A stretch of DNA of 64,000 nt, from positions 3,360,001-3,424,000 of the forward strand of contig NZ_CP141048.1 in assembly GCF_034627025.1 (NCBI RefSeq), read 5' to 3'. A model generated the notes under the pieces. The model searched no databases. It was given only the letters and a program-made list of their open reading frames with translations, and had not been told where the DNA came from. The first letter of the stretch is position 1. Each line of letters begins with the position of its first letter. Made by a program: the position numbers and the translations under genes. The DNA comes from Microvirga lotononidis (GTDB lineage Bacteria; Pseudomonadota; Alphaproteobacteria; Rhizobiales; Beijerinckiaceae). Positions 7,908 to 16,581 of the stretch are shown in pieces.

Positions 7908-8917
7908 GCGAGCGCCTCTCCCGAGAGGGTTCTGACATCCAGGATGCATTCGATGAGGGCGAGTGCGACCGGGCCTGGAATATCCCGCATTTCCTGGACC
8001 AGCGCCCTGATGGCGGAAAGCGAGTGGGACAAGGCCGGGTGCAGGTTGAGGAAGATCCTGACCGCGTCCCTCCGGGGCACTCCCAGGACGTTCAGCGCGA
8101 GGGCAAGAAGGCGATGGCGGCCGATTTCGAGCAATCGCCATTCCGTGTTCGCCGGAAAGGCGAAGAGGGTGGTCAGGATCGTTTCCAGCCTGTGGTCGTC
8201 GCCCTTGAGAGCCGCGGCCAGGAGATCGGCCAGATCCTGCTCGGCCAGCGTGAAAGACAGGCTGACGCGCCGATGCGCGAGAGAGGCCACGATACGCTCT
8301 CGGATCGCTTGGCCGCGCTCCCTGGACGCCGACAGGTAGAGAGCGGCCTGTATGGCAGTCGGGAGATCTGCGCGGTCGAGAAGGATGGCGGCGAGGGCAG
8401 GCCGCCGATGGGACCGCCGCGTCAGCTCCGCGAAAGGCGCGGTATCGGGAAGAAGGGCGGGATTGGCCGCGAGCGCGTCTTCGACGGCACTCTCTCTCAG
8501 GACCAGGAGCCTGTGGATCGTCGCTGGATCGAGATCGGGCTGCGCCGCGAGGACGAGACGCCCGTCCGGGGTGGCAAGCAGCCTCTCGCCCGAAGGAGGC
8601 GGGACGGCGTGACGGGGATGAGGGGCGTCAACGGCACCGGATGAATGCCGGGCCAGATAATCCATGATGGAGGCCGGCGTGTCCGGACAGGGAGTCAGGA
8701 TCCGCGCGAGCTCGCGACGGGTCGCGGTGTCGGTCTTCGGCAGGAATCCGAGAACGAGGGTCTCGAAGGTTTCGATGCTCTCGCGGTCGCGCGCCGCGGC
8801 GGCGACGAACATCTCCGCGTTCACTTTCAGGAGAGCGGCGCGCGCCTCGGACGAACTGTCCGACGATCCGAAACCCGACAGGTTCGACCAAAGGTCCGGA
8901 GATGCCGACAACGCCAT
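7904..8917 (-). CDS. DUF2336 domain-containing protein
   Basis: A 337-aa, largely helical, Ala/Leu-rich protein with the repeat-like pattern of DUF2336 (LPDTAPFAELTRRSHRRPALAA and later HEAT-like helices). DUF2336 proteins are alphaproteobacterial and some are tied to polar development or motility, but no biochemical role is established. There is no signal peptide. The stop codon lies inside repeat copy B. It is transcribed alone. Confidence 0.83.
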   Translation of the reverse strand: MALSASPDLWSNLSGFGSSDSSSEARAALLKVNAEMFVAAAARDRESIETFETLVLGFLPKTDTATRRELARILTPCPDTPASIMDYLARHSSGAVDAPHPRHAVPPPSGERLLATPDGRLVLAAQPDLDPATIHRLLVLRESAVEDALAANPALLPDTAPFAELTRRSHRRPALAAILLDRADLPTAIQAALYLSASRERGQAIRERIVASLAHRRVSLSFTLAEQDLADLLAAALKGDDHRLETILTTLFAFPANTEWRLLEIGRHRLLALALNVLGVPRRDAVRIFLNLHPALSHSLSAIRALVQEMRDIPGPVALALIECILDVRTLSGEALA

Positions 8918-9166
8918 GCTCGCACTCGCTTCAACGCAATTGACCTAACGTTATGGATTGCTCCTTAGCGCAGGTTTAACGGGCGTGAACGGCCCAGGAA
9001 TTAAGGGTTCCGCATGAGGAACTGAAGCGCGGCAGCGAGTGTTGTTTTCTTGTCAGGGTAAGCGTTTTTCTGATGTGCACACCCCGGCGGCAACGAACTG
9101 TTAACCATAGATCTCTTTTTGTGAGTCAGGCGTAGAGGCAGCAGTGGCACGATAGAGGAGGGCGAC

Positions 9167-9370
9167 ATGCGAGACATCTGGACCAGATCGCCGGGAGTGG
9201 TGATCGCTTTTCCGGATAGCGCGGAGCGTCCACAGCGCCCGATCCTGGCGGCCGATGAGCCTCGGGGAGAGATTCTGCTGTTCACGGGCGTCCGCTACGA
9301 GCGGCCCTCTCCCAATCCGGGCCCTTCGCGCCCGCTGGCATCCAACAGCCCGGGCCGTCGCCGCTCCTAG
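9167..9370 (+). CDS. Small conserved hypothetical protein
   Basis: A 67-aa protein with an excellent ribosome site (GAGGAGGGCGAC directly before the ATG). The core segment GEILLFTGVRYER is one I recognise from small alphaproteobacterial proteins of unknown function; the C-terminus is Pro/Arg-rich. No membrane segment or catalytic motif is visible. The upstream 250 bases are non-coding and probably hold its promoter. Confidence 0.65.
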   Translation: MRDIWTRSPGVVIAFPDSAERPQRPILAADEPRGEILLFTGVRYERPSPNPGPSRPLASNSPGRRRS

Positions 9371-9403
9371 TTCACTTTCCGATTTCATGACGATGAGGCG
9401 CCG

Positions 9404-9913
9404 TTAGGCGTCACGGTTCGGGCTTGTCAGATCGTGCACCATGAGCACCGCGTCCGGCCCGTAGCTCGCGAGCTTCGCTTCCAGGCCGGGGTTGGCCAGA
9501 ACACGAAAGCCCATTCTCTCCCAGAATGCCTGAGACCCGTTGACGGCGACGAGCGACAGGTTGCTGAAGCCCGCCGCACGGGCCTGTTCGATTAGCCGGA
9601 TCGCGGCCTGCACCGCATGGCCCTTGCCGCGCGCGACCGGAAGCAGGGCGACATCGTGGATGTAGTAGGTGGTCGGAGCCTCTGGGAGTCTGCCCAGCGG
9701 CTCGTTCAGGGGAGGCGGTTCTCCCAGGTGCCAGGGATGGGTAAGCGCATAGCCGATGGCGTGCCCGTCCTCGACCAGCATGAGGCAACCCTTCGGATAG
9801 AGCTGCCGACGCTCGGCCAGCACTTCGGGATCTTCCGGATGATCGACGTGGATCGTGTCCGCGAGAACCTGAACCTGGGCCAGATCCTCGGGCGTCATAG
9901 AGCGCCAGGGCAT
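9404..9913 (-). CDS. GNAT family N-acetyltransferase
   Basis: A 169-aa GNAT acetyltransferase that would transfer an acetyl group from acetyl-CoA to an amine. The acetyl-CoA binding motif A is DVALLPVARGKGHAVQAA (V-x-x-x-x-RGKGH), followed by ARAAGFSNLSLVAVNGSQAFWERMGF, the typical helix and F-E/W-x-x-GF ending. I set the start at 9913 (MPWRSMTPEDLAQ); the longer open frame upstream is only a shadow of the DUF1254 gene. It is the last gene of the PBP-DUF1214-DUF1254-GNAT run with a 5-base gap. The substrate is unknown. Confidence 0.88.
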   Translation of the reverse strand: MPWRSMTPEDLAQVQVLADTIHVDHPEDPEVLAERRQLYPKGCLMLVEDGHAIGYALTHPWHLGEPPPLNEPLGRLPEAPTTYYIHDVALLPVARGKGHAVQAAIRLIEQARAAGFSNLSLVAVNGSQAFWERMGFRVLANPGLEAKLASYGPDAVLMVHDLTSPNRDA

Positions 9914-9918
9914 GATGG

Positions 9919-10482
9919 TCAGGGGTTCTCCTCGGCCGTGCAGGAGACGGCCTTGGCCGCCTCTTCCGCCCGGGGCCTCAGGCTGGGGCTCGGAGCGGCG
10001 ACGCGGACGATGACGAAGCCCTTCTGCTCCGGGGAGACGATCCGCACGTCCCGCGAGGGATCGTTCTCGTCCTCGGCGGCGCGGGCCTCGTCGAGCTGGC
10101 GGGCGGTCAGGGTGACGATTTCGAGCTCGCCCCGGACGGCGGCGCGGTCCGTGACGGCGAAGAAGACGCCGCCCGATTCCTTGTGGAAGGAGAAGGACAG
10201 GGGCAGCGACCCGGTCTGGGCCGCGACGCGCATGGGACCGTTGCGCAGATCGAAGGCGCAGGTCGCCACGGCGATCGCCGGATCCGGCCGCGGCAGCCAG
10301 GTATTCTCGCCGCCCGGCGTGCTGATGATCTGCGCCTTGTCGGCGGTCAGGGTCGTCTGAACCTTTGCGAACGCATCCTGGTCCGCGAGGTAGGGGCTTG
10401 CGAGGATCGCCACGATGTGGACCCCCGCGGCGATCACGATGCCGCAGAAGGTGGCGATCAGGAAGCGGGAAAAGCCTCTCAT
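9919..10482 (-). CDS. DUF1254 domain-containing membrane protein
   Basis: A 187-aa protein with an N-terminal membrane segment (FLIATFCGIVIAAGVHIVAI) and a periplasmic domain of the DUF1254 type. DUF1254 and DUF1214 usually occur in one protein or as neighbours, as here. The ATG at 10482 overlaps the DUF1214 stop (ATGA), which decides the start; another ATG lies three codons upstream. Its function is unknown; the position after a peptidoglycan synthase suggests an envelope role only by association. Confidence 0.8.
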   Translation of the reverse strand: MRGFSRFLIATFCGIVIAAGVHIVAILASPYLADQDAFAKVQTTLTADKAQIISTPGGENTWLPRPDPAIAVATCAFDLRNGPMRVAAQTGSLPLSFSFHKESGGVFFAVTDRAAVRGELEIVTLTARQLDEARAAEDENDPSRDVRIVSPEQKGFVIVRVAAPSPSLRPRAEEAAKAVSCTAEENP

Positions 10483-11147
10483 GTTCCGCATCCCAGACGC
10501 TGAATGACAGGAAAATCGGCCGCATCGAGATTGGCGCCGGCGGCTCCCGGGGGATCGTAGAGACGAAGCGCCAGCGTGAAGGGGCCCGAGGCGGGGAGTT
10601 GAATCCAGTTGCCCGGCTGCAGCTTGCGCGACAGGCCGATGGCGAAGCGATCCTGAGAATCCCGGAGAACTTCCGCCGATGTGAAGTTCCTGCGGCCAAG
10701 CTCAGTAATCGGCAGGCGGCCGTCGCCGTCGTAAAGAGTCATCGTCCAGAGACGCGCGATTGGGGCCACCGCGCCGACGGTATAGGTGCAGGCTGAATCG
10801 AGCGGACGGCCTTCGCTGTCGGTTCGGGCGGTGAAGCCCAGTCCTTCGCCTGTCGCCAGCGGGACGTCGCCACGGCGGGCAAGGATTGCGCGCATGTAGG
10901 GATCAGCCTCCGGCGAGCCGAGCTTGGGCCACGCCTGCCACGGTCCGAGACGCAGGCTGCCGAAGGGCGGATCGCCGTTGATCACCCAGTAGGCAGAGCC
11001 CAAGCCCAGTCCCAGCGCCAGAAGCAGCGCATAGACGATGAGGAGGGCTGTCGGGACGCGTCTGACGGTCACGGGCGATAACGGGGTCGATGGGGCGCGC
11101 ATCGAAGCGGCCGCCGGGGCATTCGTCAAGTGAGCCTCTGTCTGCAT
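10479..11147 (-). CDS. DUF1214 domain-containing membrane protein
   Basis: A 222-aa protein with a membrane helix near residues 33-55 (LLIVYALLLALGLGLGSAYW) and a periplasmic DUF1214 domain (CTYTVGAVAPIARLWTMTLYDGDGRL, then RNFTSAEV and GNWIQLPASGPFTLALRLYDP). The WTMTLYD and RLYDP strands are the family hallmark. It starts 3 bases after the PBP stop and overlaps DUF1254, so the three form an operon. Confidence 0.85.
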   Translation of the reverse strand: MQTEAHLTNAPAAASMRAPSTPLSPVTVRRVPTALLIVYALLLALGLGLGSAYWVINGDPPFGSLRLGPWQAWPKLGSPEADPYMRAILARRGDVPLATGEGLGFTARTDSEGRPLDSACTYTVGAVAPIARLWTMTLYDGDGRLPITELGRRNFTSAEVLRDSQDRFAIGLSRKLQPGNWIQLPASGPFTLALRLYDPPGAAGANLDAADFPVIQRLGCGT

Positions 11148-11150
11148 TCG

Positions 11151-13361
11151 TTAGGGCATCGCTACCCGGCGACGGTCATCCACCGCAGCGGAACCGCCCG
11201 GGGCTTCCAGAGCCTTGCCCGTCATCGCCGAGCGGTCGACCGACTGGAACAGGGTGCCGATTCCGCCGAGGACCTCGTAGGACTTGCGGGAGAGCGTGCC
11301 GGCCAGGAAGGATTGGGCCGGAGCCTGGGCCTGATCGGCCGCTTGCCCCTTGGAAGAGGCGACACGGAACGCGTTGGCCGGGCTGGCGCCGGGGATGGGA
11401 CGGATCTCCAGGTTCTGGTGGGCCGGGACCATCACCTCATGCCATGTCATCGCCGGGAGCGTGCCGCCCGTCATCTCGTTCATGGGACGGGAATCGTCAT
11501 TGCCGAACCAGACGCTCGCGACGAGATTGCCCGTATAGCCCACGAACCAGGCATCCTTGTAGCCGTTCGTGGTCCCGGTCTTTCCTGCGGTCGGAATGCC
11601 TTCGAGCGCGGCCCGCTTGCCGGTGCCTTCCTCGACCACCTTGTTGAGCATGAAGTTCATGTCGTTGACGACCCGGGTGTCGAGCACCTGCTTGGGCGGT
11701 GTGTCCCGGTCGTGCCGGTAGATGACCTCGCCCGAGGAATTGCGGACCTCCCAGGCGGCATAGGGATCGGCGCGCTTGCCGCCATTGGCGAAGACCGCGT
11801 AGGAGGCCGCCATGTCGATAGGCGTGACCTCGGCGGCACCGATGGGCAGCGAGCTCGAATCCGTCAGCGGGTGAGTGAGGCCCATGCGCCTGGCCGTGTC
11901 GACGATGACGGCACGGCCCGCCTTGGCGTTGCCCTTGCCGATCTCAACGGACATCTGGACCGGGATCGAGTTGATGGAGCGGGCCAGGGCCGAAACCAGC
12001 GGCATGGCGCCCGCGAACGAGCGGCCGTAGTTCTGCGGACACCAGTTGCCGAGGCAGATCGGCCGGTCGACGACGGTCGAGTTGGGCCGCAGCTTCGGGT
12101 TGGTGGTCAAGGCCGCCGCATAGACGAAGGGCTTGAAGGACGAGCCCGGCTGACGAAGCCCCGCCGTGGCGCGGTTGAACTGGCTCTGTCCGTAATCCCG
12201 CCCTCCGACGATGGTACGGACGGCGCCGTCCACGTCCATGACGACGATCGCGCCTTGGCCGGCCCTGTACTGGCGGCCATGCTGGCGGAGCATGTTCTCG
12301 AGCGTCTCTTCCGTATGCCGCTGGAGCGCCGTGTCGAGCGGCGTCTTCACGATCAGCACCCGCTCGTGGCCGAACTTCTTCTCGGCTGCGAGCGCCTTCA
12401 CCTGCTCGAAGGCCCAATCGAGATAAAAATCCGGGGTGGTCTCGCGCTGACGGTTCACCGGGGTCGCCGGATTGCGCCGGGCCGTCTGAATCTGCCCTTC
12501 CGTCAGGAAGCCGGCCTCGACCATGTTGCGCAGGACCTCGTTCGCCCGGGCGCGTGCGGCCGGCAGGTTCACGTGCGGGGCGTACTTGGTCGGCGCCTTG
12601 AACAGGCCTGCCAGCATGGCTGATTCCGCCAGGGTCAACTCCTTGGCGGGCTTGCCGAAATAGTAATCCGCGGCGGCCACGACGCCATGGGCGCCGCCGC
12701 CCATATAGGCGCGGTCGAGATAGAGCTTGAGGATCTCGTCCTTGGTCAGATGGAATTCGAGCCAGACCGCCAGGAACGCTTCCTTGATCTTTCGCTCCAG
12801 CGAGCGTTCGTTGGTGAGGAAGAGGTTCTTGGCCAGTTGCTGGGTGATGGAGGAGCCGCCCTGCACCACGCCGCCGCCCTGGGTGTTCACCACGAGGGCC
12901 CGCAAGGTGCCGATCGGGTCGATGCCCCAGTGATCGTAGAAGCGCCGGTCTTCCGTCGCCAGCGCGGCCTTGATCATATAGTCCGGGAAATCCTCGAGCT
13001 TGTAGGAATCGTCGAGATGGAGGCCGCGCCGCCCGACCTCCTGGCCGTAGCGGTCGAGGAAGGTGACGGCGAGATCCTGGGTCTTGAGCCAGTCGTCCTC
13101 CGTCTCCCGGAAAGCCGGGAGGGCGAGCGCCAGCATGACGATGCCGCCCGCGGTGCCGAGCGTCGTCGCCTCGCTGGTCAGGTCGAGGATGCCGCGAAGA
13201 GGGCCGCGAAACCGCAGGCACTTCATCTTCTCCGAGTACCAGCCCCACGCGCTGCCCAGCCCGCGTCCGCTTTGGTACAGCGTGGAGTTGAGCCACGCAT
13301 CGAACCACAACGCGCCGCGTTTGATCCGCGTCATAAGAGGGATTGGGGGCTTCTGACTCAC
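11151..13361 (-). CDS. Penicillin-binding protein 1A family (bifunctional peptidoglycan synthase)
   Basis: A 736-aa class A PBP that polymerises lipid II and cross-links peptide stems in the periplasm. It has a cytoplasmic N-terminus, a hydrophobic segment at about 70-85, a GT51 glycosyltransferase domain with catalytic Glu in ATEDRRFYDHWGID (Glu137) and QGGSSITQQLAKNL, and a transpeptidase domain with SSFK (407-410, nucleophile Ser407), the SxN motif in ARSINS and KTGT near residue 590. A 100-residue tail is Ala/Gln-rich. Length is normal for the family. It is first in a minus-strand operon with DUF1214, DUF1254 and GNAT genes. The PBP1A/1C subclass cannot be settled by eye. Confidence 0.95.
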   Translation of the reverse strand: MSQKPPIPLMTRIKRGALWFDAWLNSTLYQSGRGLGSAWGWYSEKMKCLRFRGPLRGILDLTSEATTLGTAGGIVMLALALPAFRETEDDWLKTQDLAVTFLDRYGQEVGRRGLHLDDSYKLEDFPDYMIKAALATEDRRFYDHWGIDPIGTLRALVVNTQGGGVVQGGSSITQQLAKNLFLTNERSLERKIKEAFLAVWLEFHLTKDEILKLYLDRAYMGGGAHGVVAAADYYFGKPAKELTLAESAMLAGLFKAPTKYAPHVNLPAARARANEVLRNMVEAGFLTEGQIQTARRNPATPVNRQRETTPDFYLDWAFEQVKALAAEKKFGHERVLIVKTPLDTALQRHTEETLENMLRQHGRQYRAGQGAIVVMDVDGAVRTIVGGRDYGQSQFNRATAGLRQPGSSFKPFVYAAALTTNPKLRPNSTVVDRPICLGNWCPQNYGRSFAGAMPLVSALARSINSIPVQMSVEIGKGNAKAGRAVIVDTARRMGLTHPLTDSSSLPIGAAEVTPIDMAASYAVFANGGKRADPYAAWEVRNSSGEVIYRHDRDTPPKQVLDTRVVNDMNFMLNKVVEEGTGKRAALEGIPTAGKTGTTNGYKDAWFVGYTGNLVASVWFGNDDSRPMNEMTGGTLPAMTWHEVMVPAHQNLEIRPIPGASPANAFRVASSKGQAADQAQAPAQSFLAGTLSRKSYEVLGGIGTLFQSVDRSAMTGKALEAPGGSAAVDDRRRVAMP

Positions 13362-13573
13362 GATGGTCCTCGAGCAGGTCAGGGCCTGACCTGCCTAGTT
13401 TATGATATTCGATTGTCCTATCGGCAATGCCGAAGCGTGGCGATGCCGATATATATAACTCAGAACCTTGTTTGTAGGTTCACAGAGATTTACCTCTTCC
13501 GAAGGATAGGCTGCGCGATGTGCGGCTTAGCACTTTCCCTTAAACCGCCTCAAAGAGACGTCAAAGCGCCCAC

Positions 13574-14077
13574 ATGCCAAATGCCGCACCCCTCGTTCAC
13601 CTCCAACCGGAGGAGCAACCCTTCTGGCGCGTGAAGTCGCTCGAAGTCATGTCCCCGGACGAATGGGAAAGCCTGTGCGACGGCTGCGGCCGCTGCTGCC
13701 TCGTCAAGCTCGAGGACGAGGACACGGCCGAGGTGATGTACACGGACGTGGGCTGCACCCTCCTGAACGACCAGACCTGCCGGTGCAAGGACTACCCGAA
13801 CCGCCAGGCCAAGGTGGCCGATTGCGTGCGCCTGACGCCCCATGCCGTGCGGAGCCTCGCCTGGCTGCCCCATACCTGCGCCTATCGGCTTCTGGCCGAG
13901 GGGCACGACCTCTATTGGTGGCACCCGCTCGTCTCGGGCGATCCCGAGACGGTGCATGCGGCCGGGATCTCCGTCCGTGACCGGGTCGCCGGGCCGGAGG
14001 AGGACTTCACCGTCGCCGAGCTGCTGGAGCGGATCACCGACTGGCCGATGGAGGATCCCAGCGTCCGCAGGGATTGA
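13574..14077 (+). CDS. UPF0260 / YkgJ-type cysteine cluster protein (YcgN-like)
   Basis: A 167-aa protein with the cysteine cluster of UPF0260: CDGCGRCC (residues 35-42), then a Cys in VGCTLL, CRC in [10 protein letters not shown], and later Cys in ADCVRL and HTCAYR. The pattern implies metal binding, but no activity is established. The N-terminus [27 protein letters not shown] matches YcgN. It is monocistronic, divergent from the PBP operon. Confidence 0.92.
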   Translation: MPNAAPLVHLQPEEQPFWRVKSLEVMSPDEWESLCDGCGRCCLVKLEDEDTAEVMYTDVGCTLLNDQTCRCKDYPNRQAKVADCVRLTPHAVRSLAWLPHTCAYRLLAEGHDLYWWHPLVSGDPETVHAAGISVRDRVAGPEEDFTVAELLERITDWPMEDPSVRRD

Positions 14078-14313
14078 ACCTCTGGGGGGCAAAGCGTCGC
14101 AGACTTGGACTTTGCGCAAACCCCGACGTGACCGTTTCTTCCTAGGAGAAGACGCTGCCTAGTTGAAGCGTAGCCGAAGTAAAACCGCGCGCTCAGCCGA
14201 AAAATACCCCTTTTGGAGTAGTTGCCAGCATCGTTCTCCAACGGCAACCCTAGCCGTCCTTTGAGAAGTTCTGATCTGTTATTTCTCAGAATAAATTCCG
14301 AATAGGGTGTTTT

Positions 14314-15705
14314 ATGTCTGCTATTACTACTTACGGCCTGACAGGAAATGCGTATATCGACGGCGTTCTTGGTGATTATAAATGGGCAAATAACAGCGTA
14401 ACCTATAGTTTTCCGACGAGCGGATCGATCTATGGGAGTTCGTATGGTTCAAAGGAGAATACGACCAACTTCGGTAGCCTCGGCTCCCTTCAACAGGCAA
14501 CCGCCCGAAACGCCCTGAAGGCCTATGCCTCGGTTGCGAACCTGACTTTCACGGAGACCAGCGAAACGGCGTCGCAGCACGCCGATGTGCGGCTGGCGAT
14601 GTCGGATGCGACACCGACCGCATGGGCTTACCTCCCCTCGACGGCGGCCGAGGGTGGAGACGTCTGGTTCAACCTTTCCAACGGGTACTTCACCAACCCG
14701 GCGAAAGGTAATTACGCTTACATGGTGTTCCTGCACGAGCTCGGGCACGCGATCGGGCTCGAGCATCCCCACGAAGGCAACGTCATGCCGCAGGACCGGG
14801 ACTCCCTGGAGTACACGGTCATGAGCTACCGCTCCTATATCGGAGGCTCGACGACTGCCGGTTACACCAACGAGACCTGGGGGTTCGCTCAGTCGCTGAT
14901 GATGTACGACATCGCGGCCGTCCAGCATATCTACGGGGCGAACTACAGCACGAACAGCGGCAACTCGACCTATACCTGGAATCCGTCGACGGGCGAGATG
15001 AGCATCAATGGCGTGGGCCAAGGGGCGCCCGGTGCGAACAGGGTCTTCCTGACGATCTGGGACGGCGGAGGCAACGACACTTACAACCTCTCGAACTACA
15101 CGACCAATCTCAAGATCGATCTGCGCCCAGGCGAATGGACCAAGACGTCCAACGCGCAGCTTGCGAAACTGAGCGCGGACGGCTCGAAGGTCGCCGTCGG
15201 CAACATCGCCAACGCCTTGCTCTACCAAGGCGATACACGGTCTCTCATCGAGAACGCGGTGGGCGGATCCGGTAACGACTCACTCACCGGCAACGATGGG
15301 GCGAACTCGCTCAAGGGCGGTGCTGGCGCGGACAAGCTCAATGGTCTCGGCGGCGCGGATATCCTGGACGGCGGTGCCGGAGCCGATACGCTGACCGGCG
15401 GCGCCGGTGCCGACATCTTCGACTTCAAGTCCGTCAATGATTCTCTTCCGAATTCCCGGGACACGATCCAGGATTTCATGCGGGGAGTCGATCATATCGA
15501 TCTTCACGCCATCGATGCCAGTACGAGTCACAGCGGCGATCAGGCATTCTCGTTCATCGGCGGCGCGAGCTTCTCGGGCCACTCAGGGCAGGTCAACTTT
15601 GCCGGAGGCGTCCTGTCAGGAGACGTGAATGGCGACAGGATCGCCGACTTTCGCATCAACGTCGCGGGCATCTCGACGCTGACGTCTGCCGATCTTTATC
15701 TCTGA
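14314..15705 (+). CDS. Serralysin-like RTX metalloprotease (M10), type I secreted
   Basis: A 463-aa secreted zinc protease. The catalytic motif HELGHAIGLEH is at residues 141-151 and the Met-turn (YTVMSYRSY) follows about 30 residues later, as in serralysins. Glycine-rich calcium-binding RTX repeats run from about residue 317 (GGSGNDSLTG, GGAGADKL, GGADILDGGAGADTLTGG) and end in DIFDF. The C-terminal 80 residues hold the hydrophobic signal expected for type I secretion, and there is no Sec signal peptide. The N-terminus lacks a long propeptide. No ABC exporter genes adjoin, so secretion must use a system elsewhere. A small gene follows at once and may be an associated factor. Confidence 0.93.
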   Translation: MSAITTYGLTGNAYIDGVLGDYKWANNSVTYSFPTSGSIYGSSYGSKENTTNFGSLGSLQQATARNALKAYASVANLTFTETSETASQHADVRLAMSDATPTAWAYLPSTAAEGGDVWFNLSNGYFTNPAKGNYAYMVFLHELGHAIGLEHPHEGNVMPQDRDSLEYTVMSYRSYIGGSTTAGYTNETWGFAQSLMMYDIAAVQHIYGANYSTNSGNSTYTWNPSTGEMSINGVGQGAPGANRVFLTIWDGGGNDTYNLSNYTTNLKIDLRPGEWTKTSNAQLAKLSADGSKVAVGNIANALLYQGDTRSLIENAVGGSGNDSLTGNDGANSLKGGAGADKLNGLGGADILDGGAGADTLTGGAGADIFDFKSVNDSLPNSRDTIQDFMRGVDHIDLHAIDASTSHSGDQAFSFIGGASFSGHSGQVNFAGGVLSGDVNGDRIADFRINVAGISTLTSADLYL

Positions 15706-15728
15706 TGAGGTCCAATGAGGTCACGCCG

Positions 15729-15950
15729 ATGAGCGATTGGGTCGATTTCGACCAATGGCAGAATTGCGCGCAAATGGAACGTCCGGGCTTCGTGTTCGAA
15801 GTCCGGAACGGCGAGGGGCGGAGTCTGCTGACCACCTGTACGGTTCCGCTCCAATTGCCTGCGGATTGGAAATCGCCACCCGTGAATTTCCGTCTGGTCG
15901 AAGAGCCGAGGCCGCGTCACTCGAATCCGGTTCCGAAACCGCAGCGCTGA
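15729..15950 (+). CDS. Small protein downstream of the RTX protease
   Basis: A 73-aa protein (MSDWVDFDQWQNCAQMERPGF...) starting 23 bases after the protease stop on the same strand. It is Trp- and Pro-containing and has no signal peptide or membrane segment. I do not recognise the family. Small genes after serralysins often encode periplasmic inhibitors (the I38 type), but those have a signal peptide and a lipocalin-like fold, which I do not see here, so that role is only a suggestion. The longer frame from 15705 lacks a better ribosome site. Confidence 0.6.
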   Translation: MSDWVDFDQWQNCAQMERPGFVFEVRNGEGRSLLTTCTVPLQLPADWKSPPVNFRLVEEPRPRHSNPVPKPQR

Positions 15951-15982
15951 GCTTGCGGAGGCAACGTGCACGCATCTCTCAG

Positions 15983-16080
15983 CTAGAGCATTTTTCGGTG
16001 AAGTGGATCCGGTTCACCGCTAGAAAATGCGTCTCAGCAGAGAAGAGAGATGATTCCACGCCCGTGGAAGCAGCTCTAAG
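15983..16080 (+). repeat. Interspersed 98-bp repeat, copy A
   Basis: Homologous to 7812-7907 in the opposite orientation. The left part is a palindrome (GGTGAAGTGGATCCGGTTCACC) and the ends are CTAGAG and CTCTAAG. A fragment of the same palindrome, GTGGATCCGGTTC, occurs at about 46239-46251. Confidence 0.8.
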
Positions 16081-16090
16081 ACCCTGATCC

Positions 16091-16438
16091 CTATTGGGCG
16101 GGTTTCCGGCTGCGGGACGTATTCGTCGGAGGCAGGCCCTGCGCGACCTGCAGACAGGTAAGCATGTCGACGTAACTCGGCGTTCCGCCGATCTGCGCCT
16201 CGCGTGCACAGGTCGCCCGCACGCTTTCGGCTGTGCTGTTCCAGATCTCTCGAAGCTGGCGCTGCGCGGCCGTCTCGTCCCTCATGCAGCTATCGTAGGG
16301 GTTCGTATCCTGCGGGACGAGGGGCTGAGCTTCCTTGCAGGTCGCCTCGACATTGAACCGGGGAAGCTCCTGCGCCGCAGCGGGACAAATCCAGAGGCCT
16401 GCGAGCAACGCCGTCGTACCGAGCCTGTATGCCTTCAT
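16091..16438 (-). CDS. Secreted hypothetical protein with paired cysteines
   Basis: A 115-aa protein with a clear Sec signal peptide (LGTTALLAGLWICPAAA, cleavage before QELPRF) and a mature part with four Cys (ATCKEAQ, YDSCMRDE, ATCAREAQ, LTCLQVAQ) spaced as two helical pairs, suggesting a disulfide-linked periplasmic helical protein. Similar small proteins with an [ED]ETAAQRQL..W segment occur in Hyphomicrobiales; none that I know has an assigned role. Confidence 0.8.
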   Translation of the reverse strand: MKAYRLGTTALLAGLWICPAAAQELPRFNVEATCKEAQPLVPQDTNPYDSCMRDETAAQRQLREIWNSTAESVRATCAREAQIGGTPSYVDMLTCLQVAQGLPPTNTSRSRKPAQ

Positions 16439-16581
16439 GGCCGTCTCCCGGGTTGGGCGTCACCGTTCCGAGGTGATGACGCCCGGCGCATTTCAGATCC
16501 GTTCGAGCCTGACGTAAATCCACTTAAGCCTTTAGATCCGCGCTGTAGGATCGACGCTCGTCTCTTGGGCTAATCCGGAGG

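Noticed and set aside
9914..10699. N-terminal extension of the GNAT frame to 431 codons
   Set aside because: The extra part overlaps the DUF1254 gene in another frame and lacks domain character; the GNAT fold begins at 9913.
11130..12623. A 497-codon plus-strand frame opposite the PBP gene
   Set aside because: It is antisense to a well-supported class A PBP and has the composition of a shadow frame.
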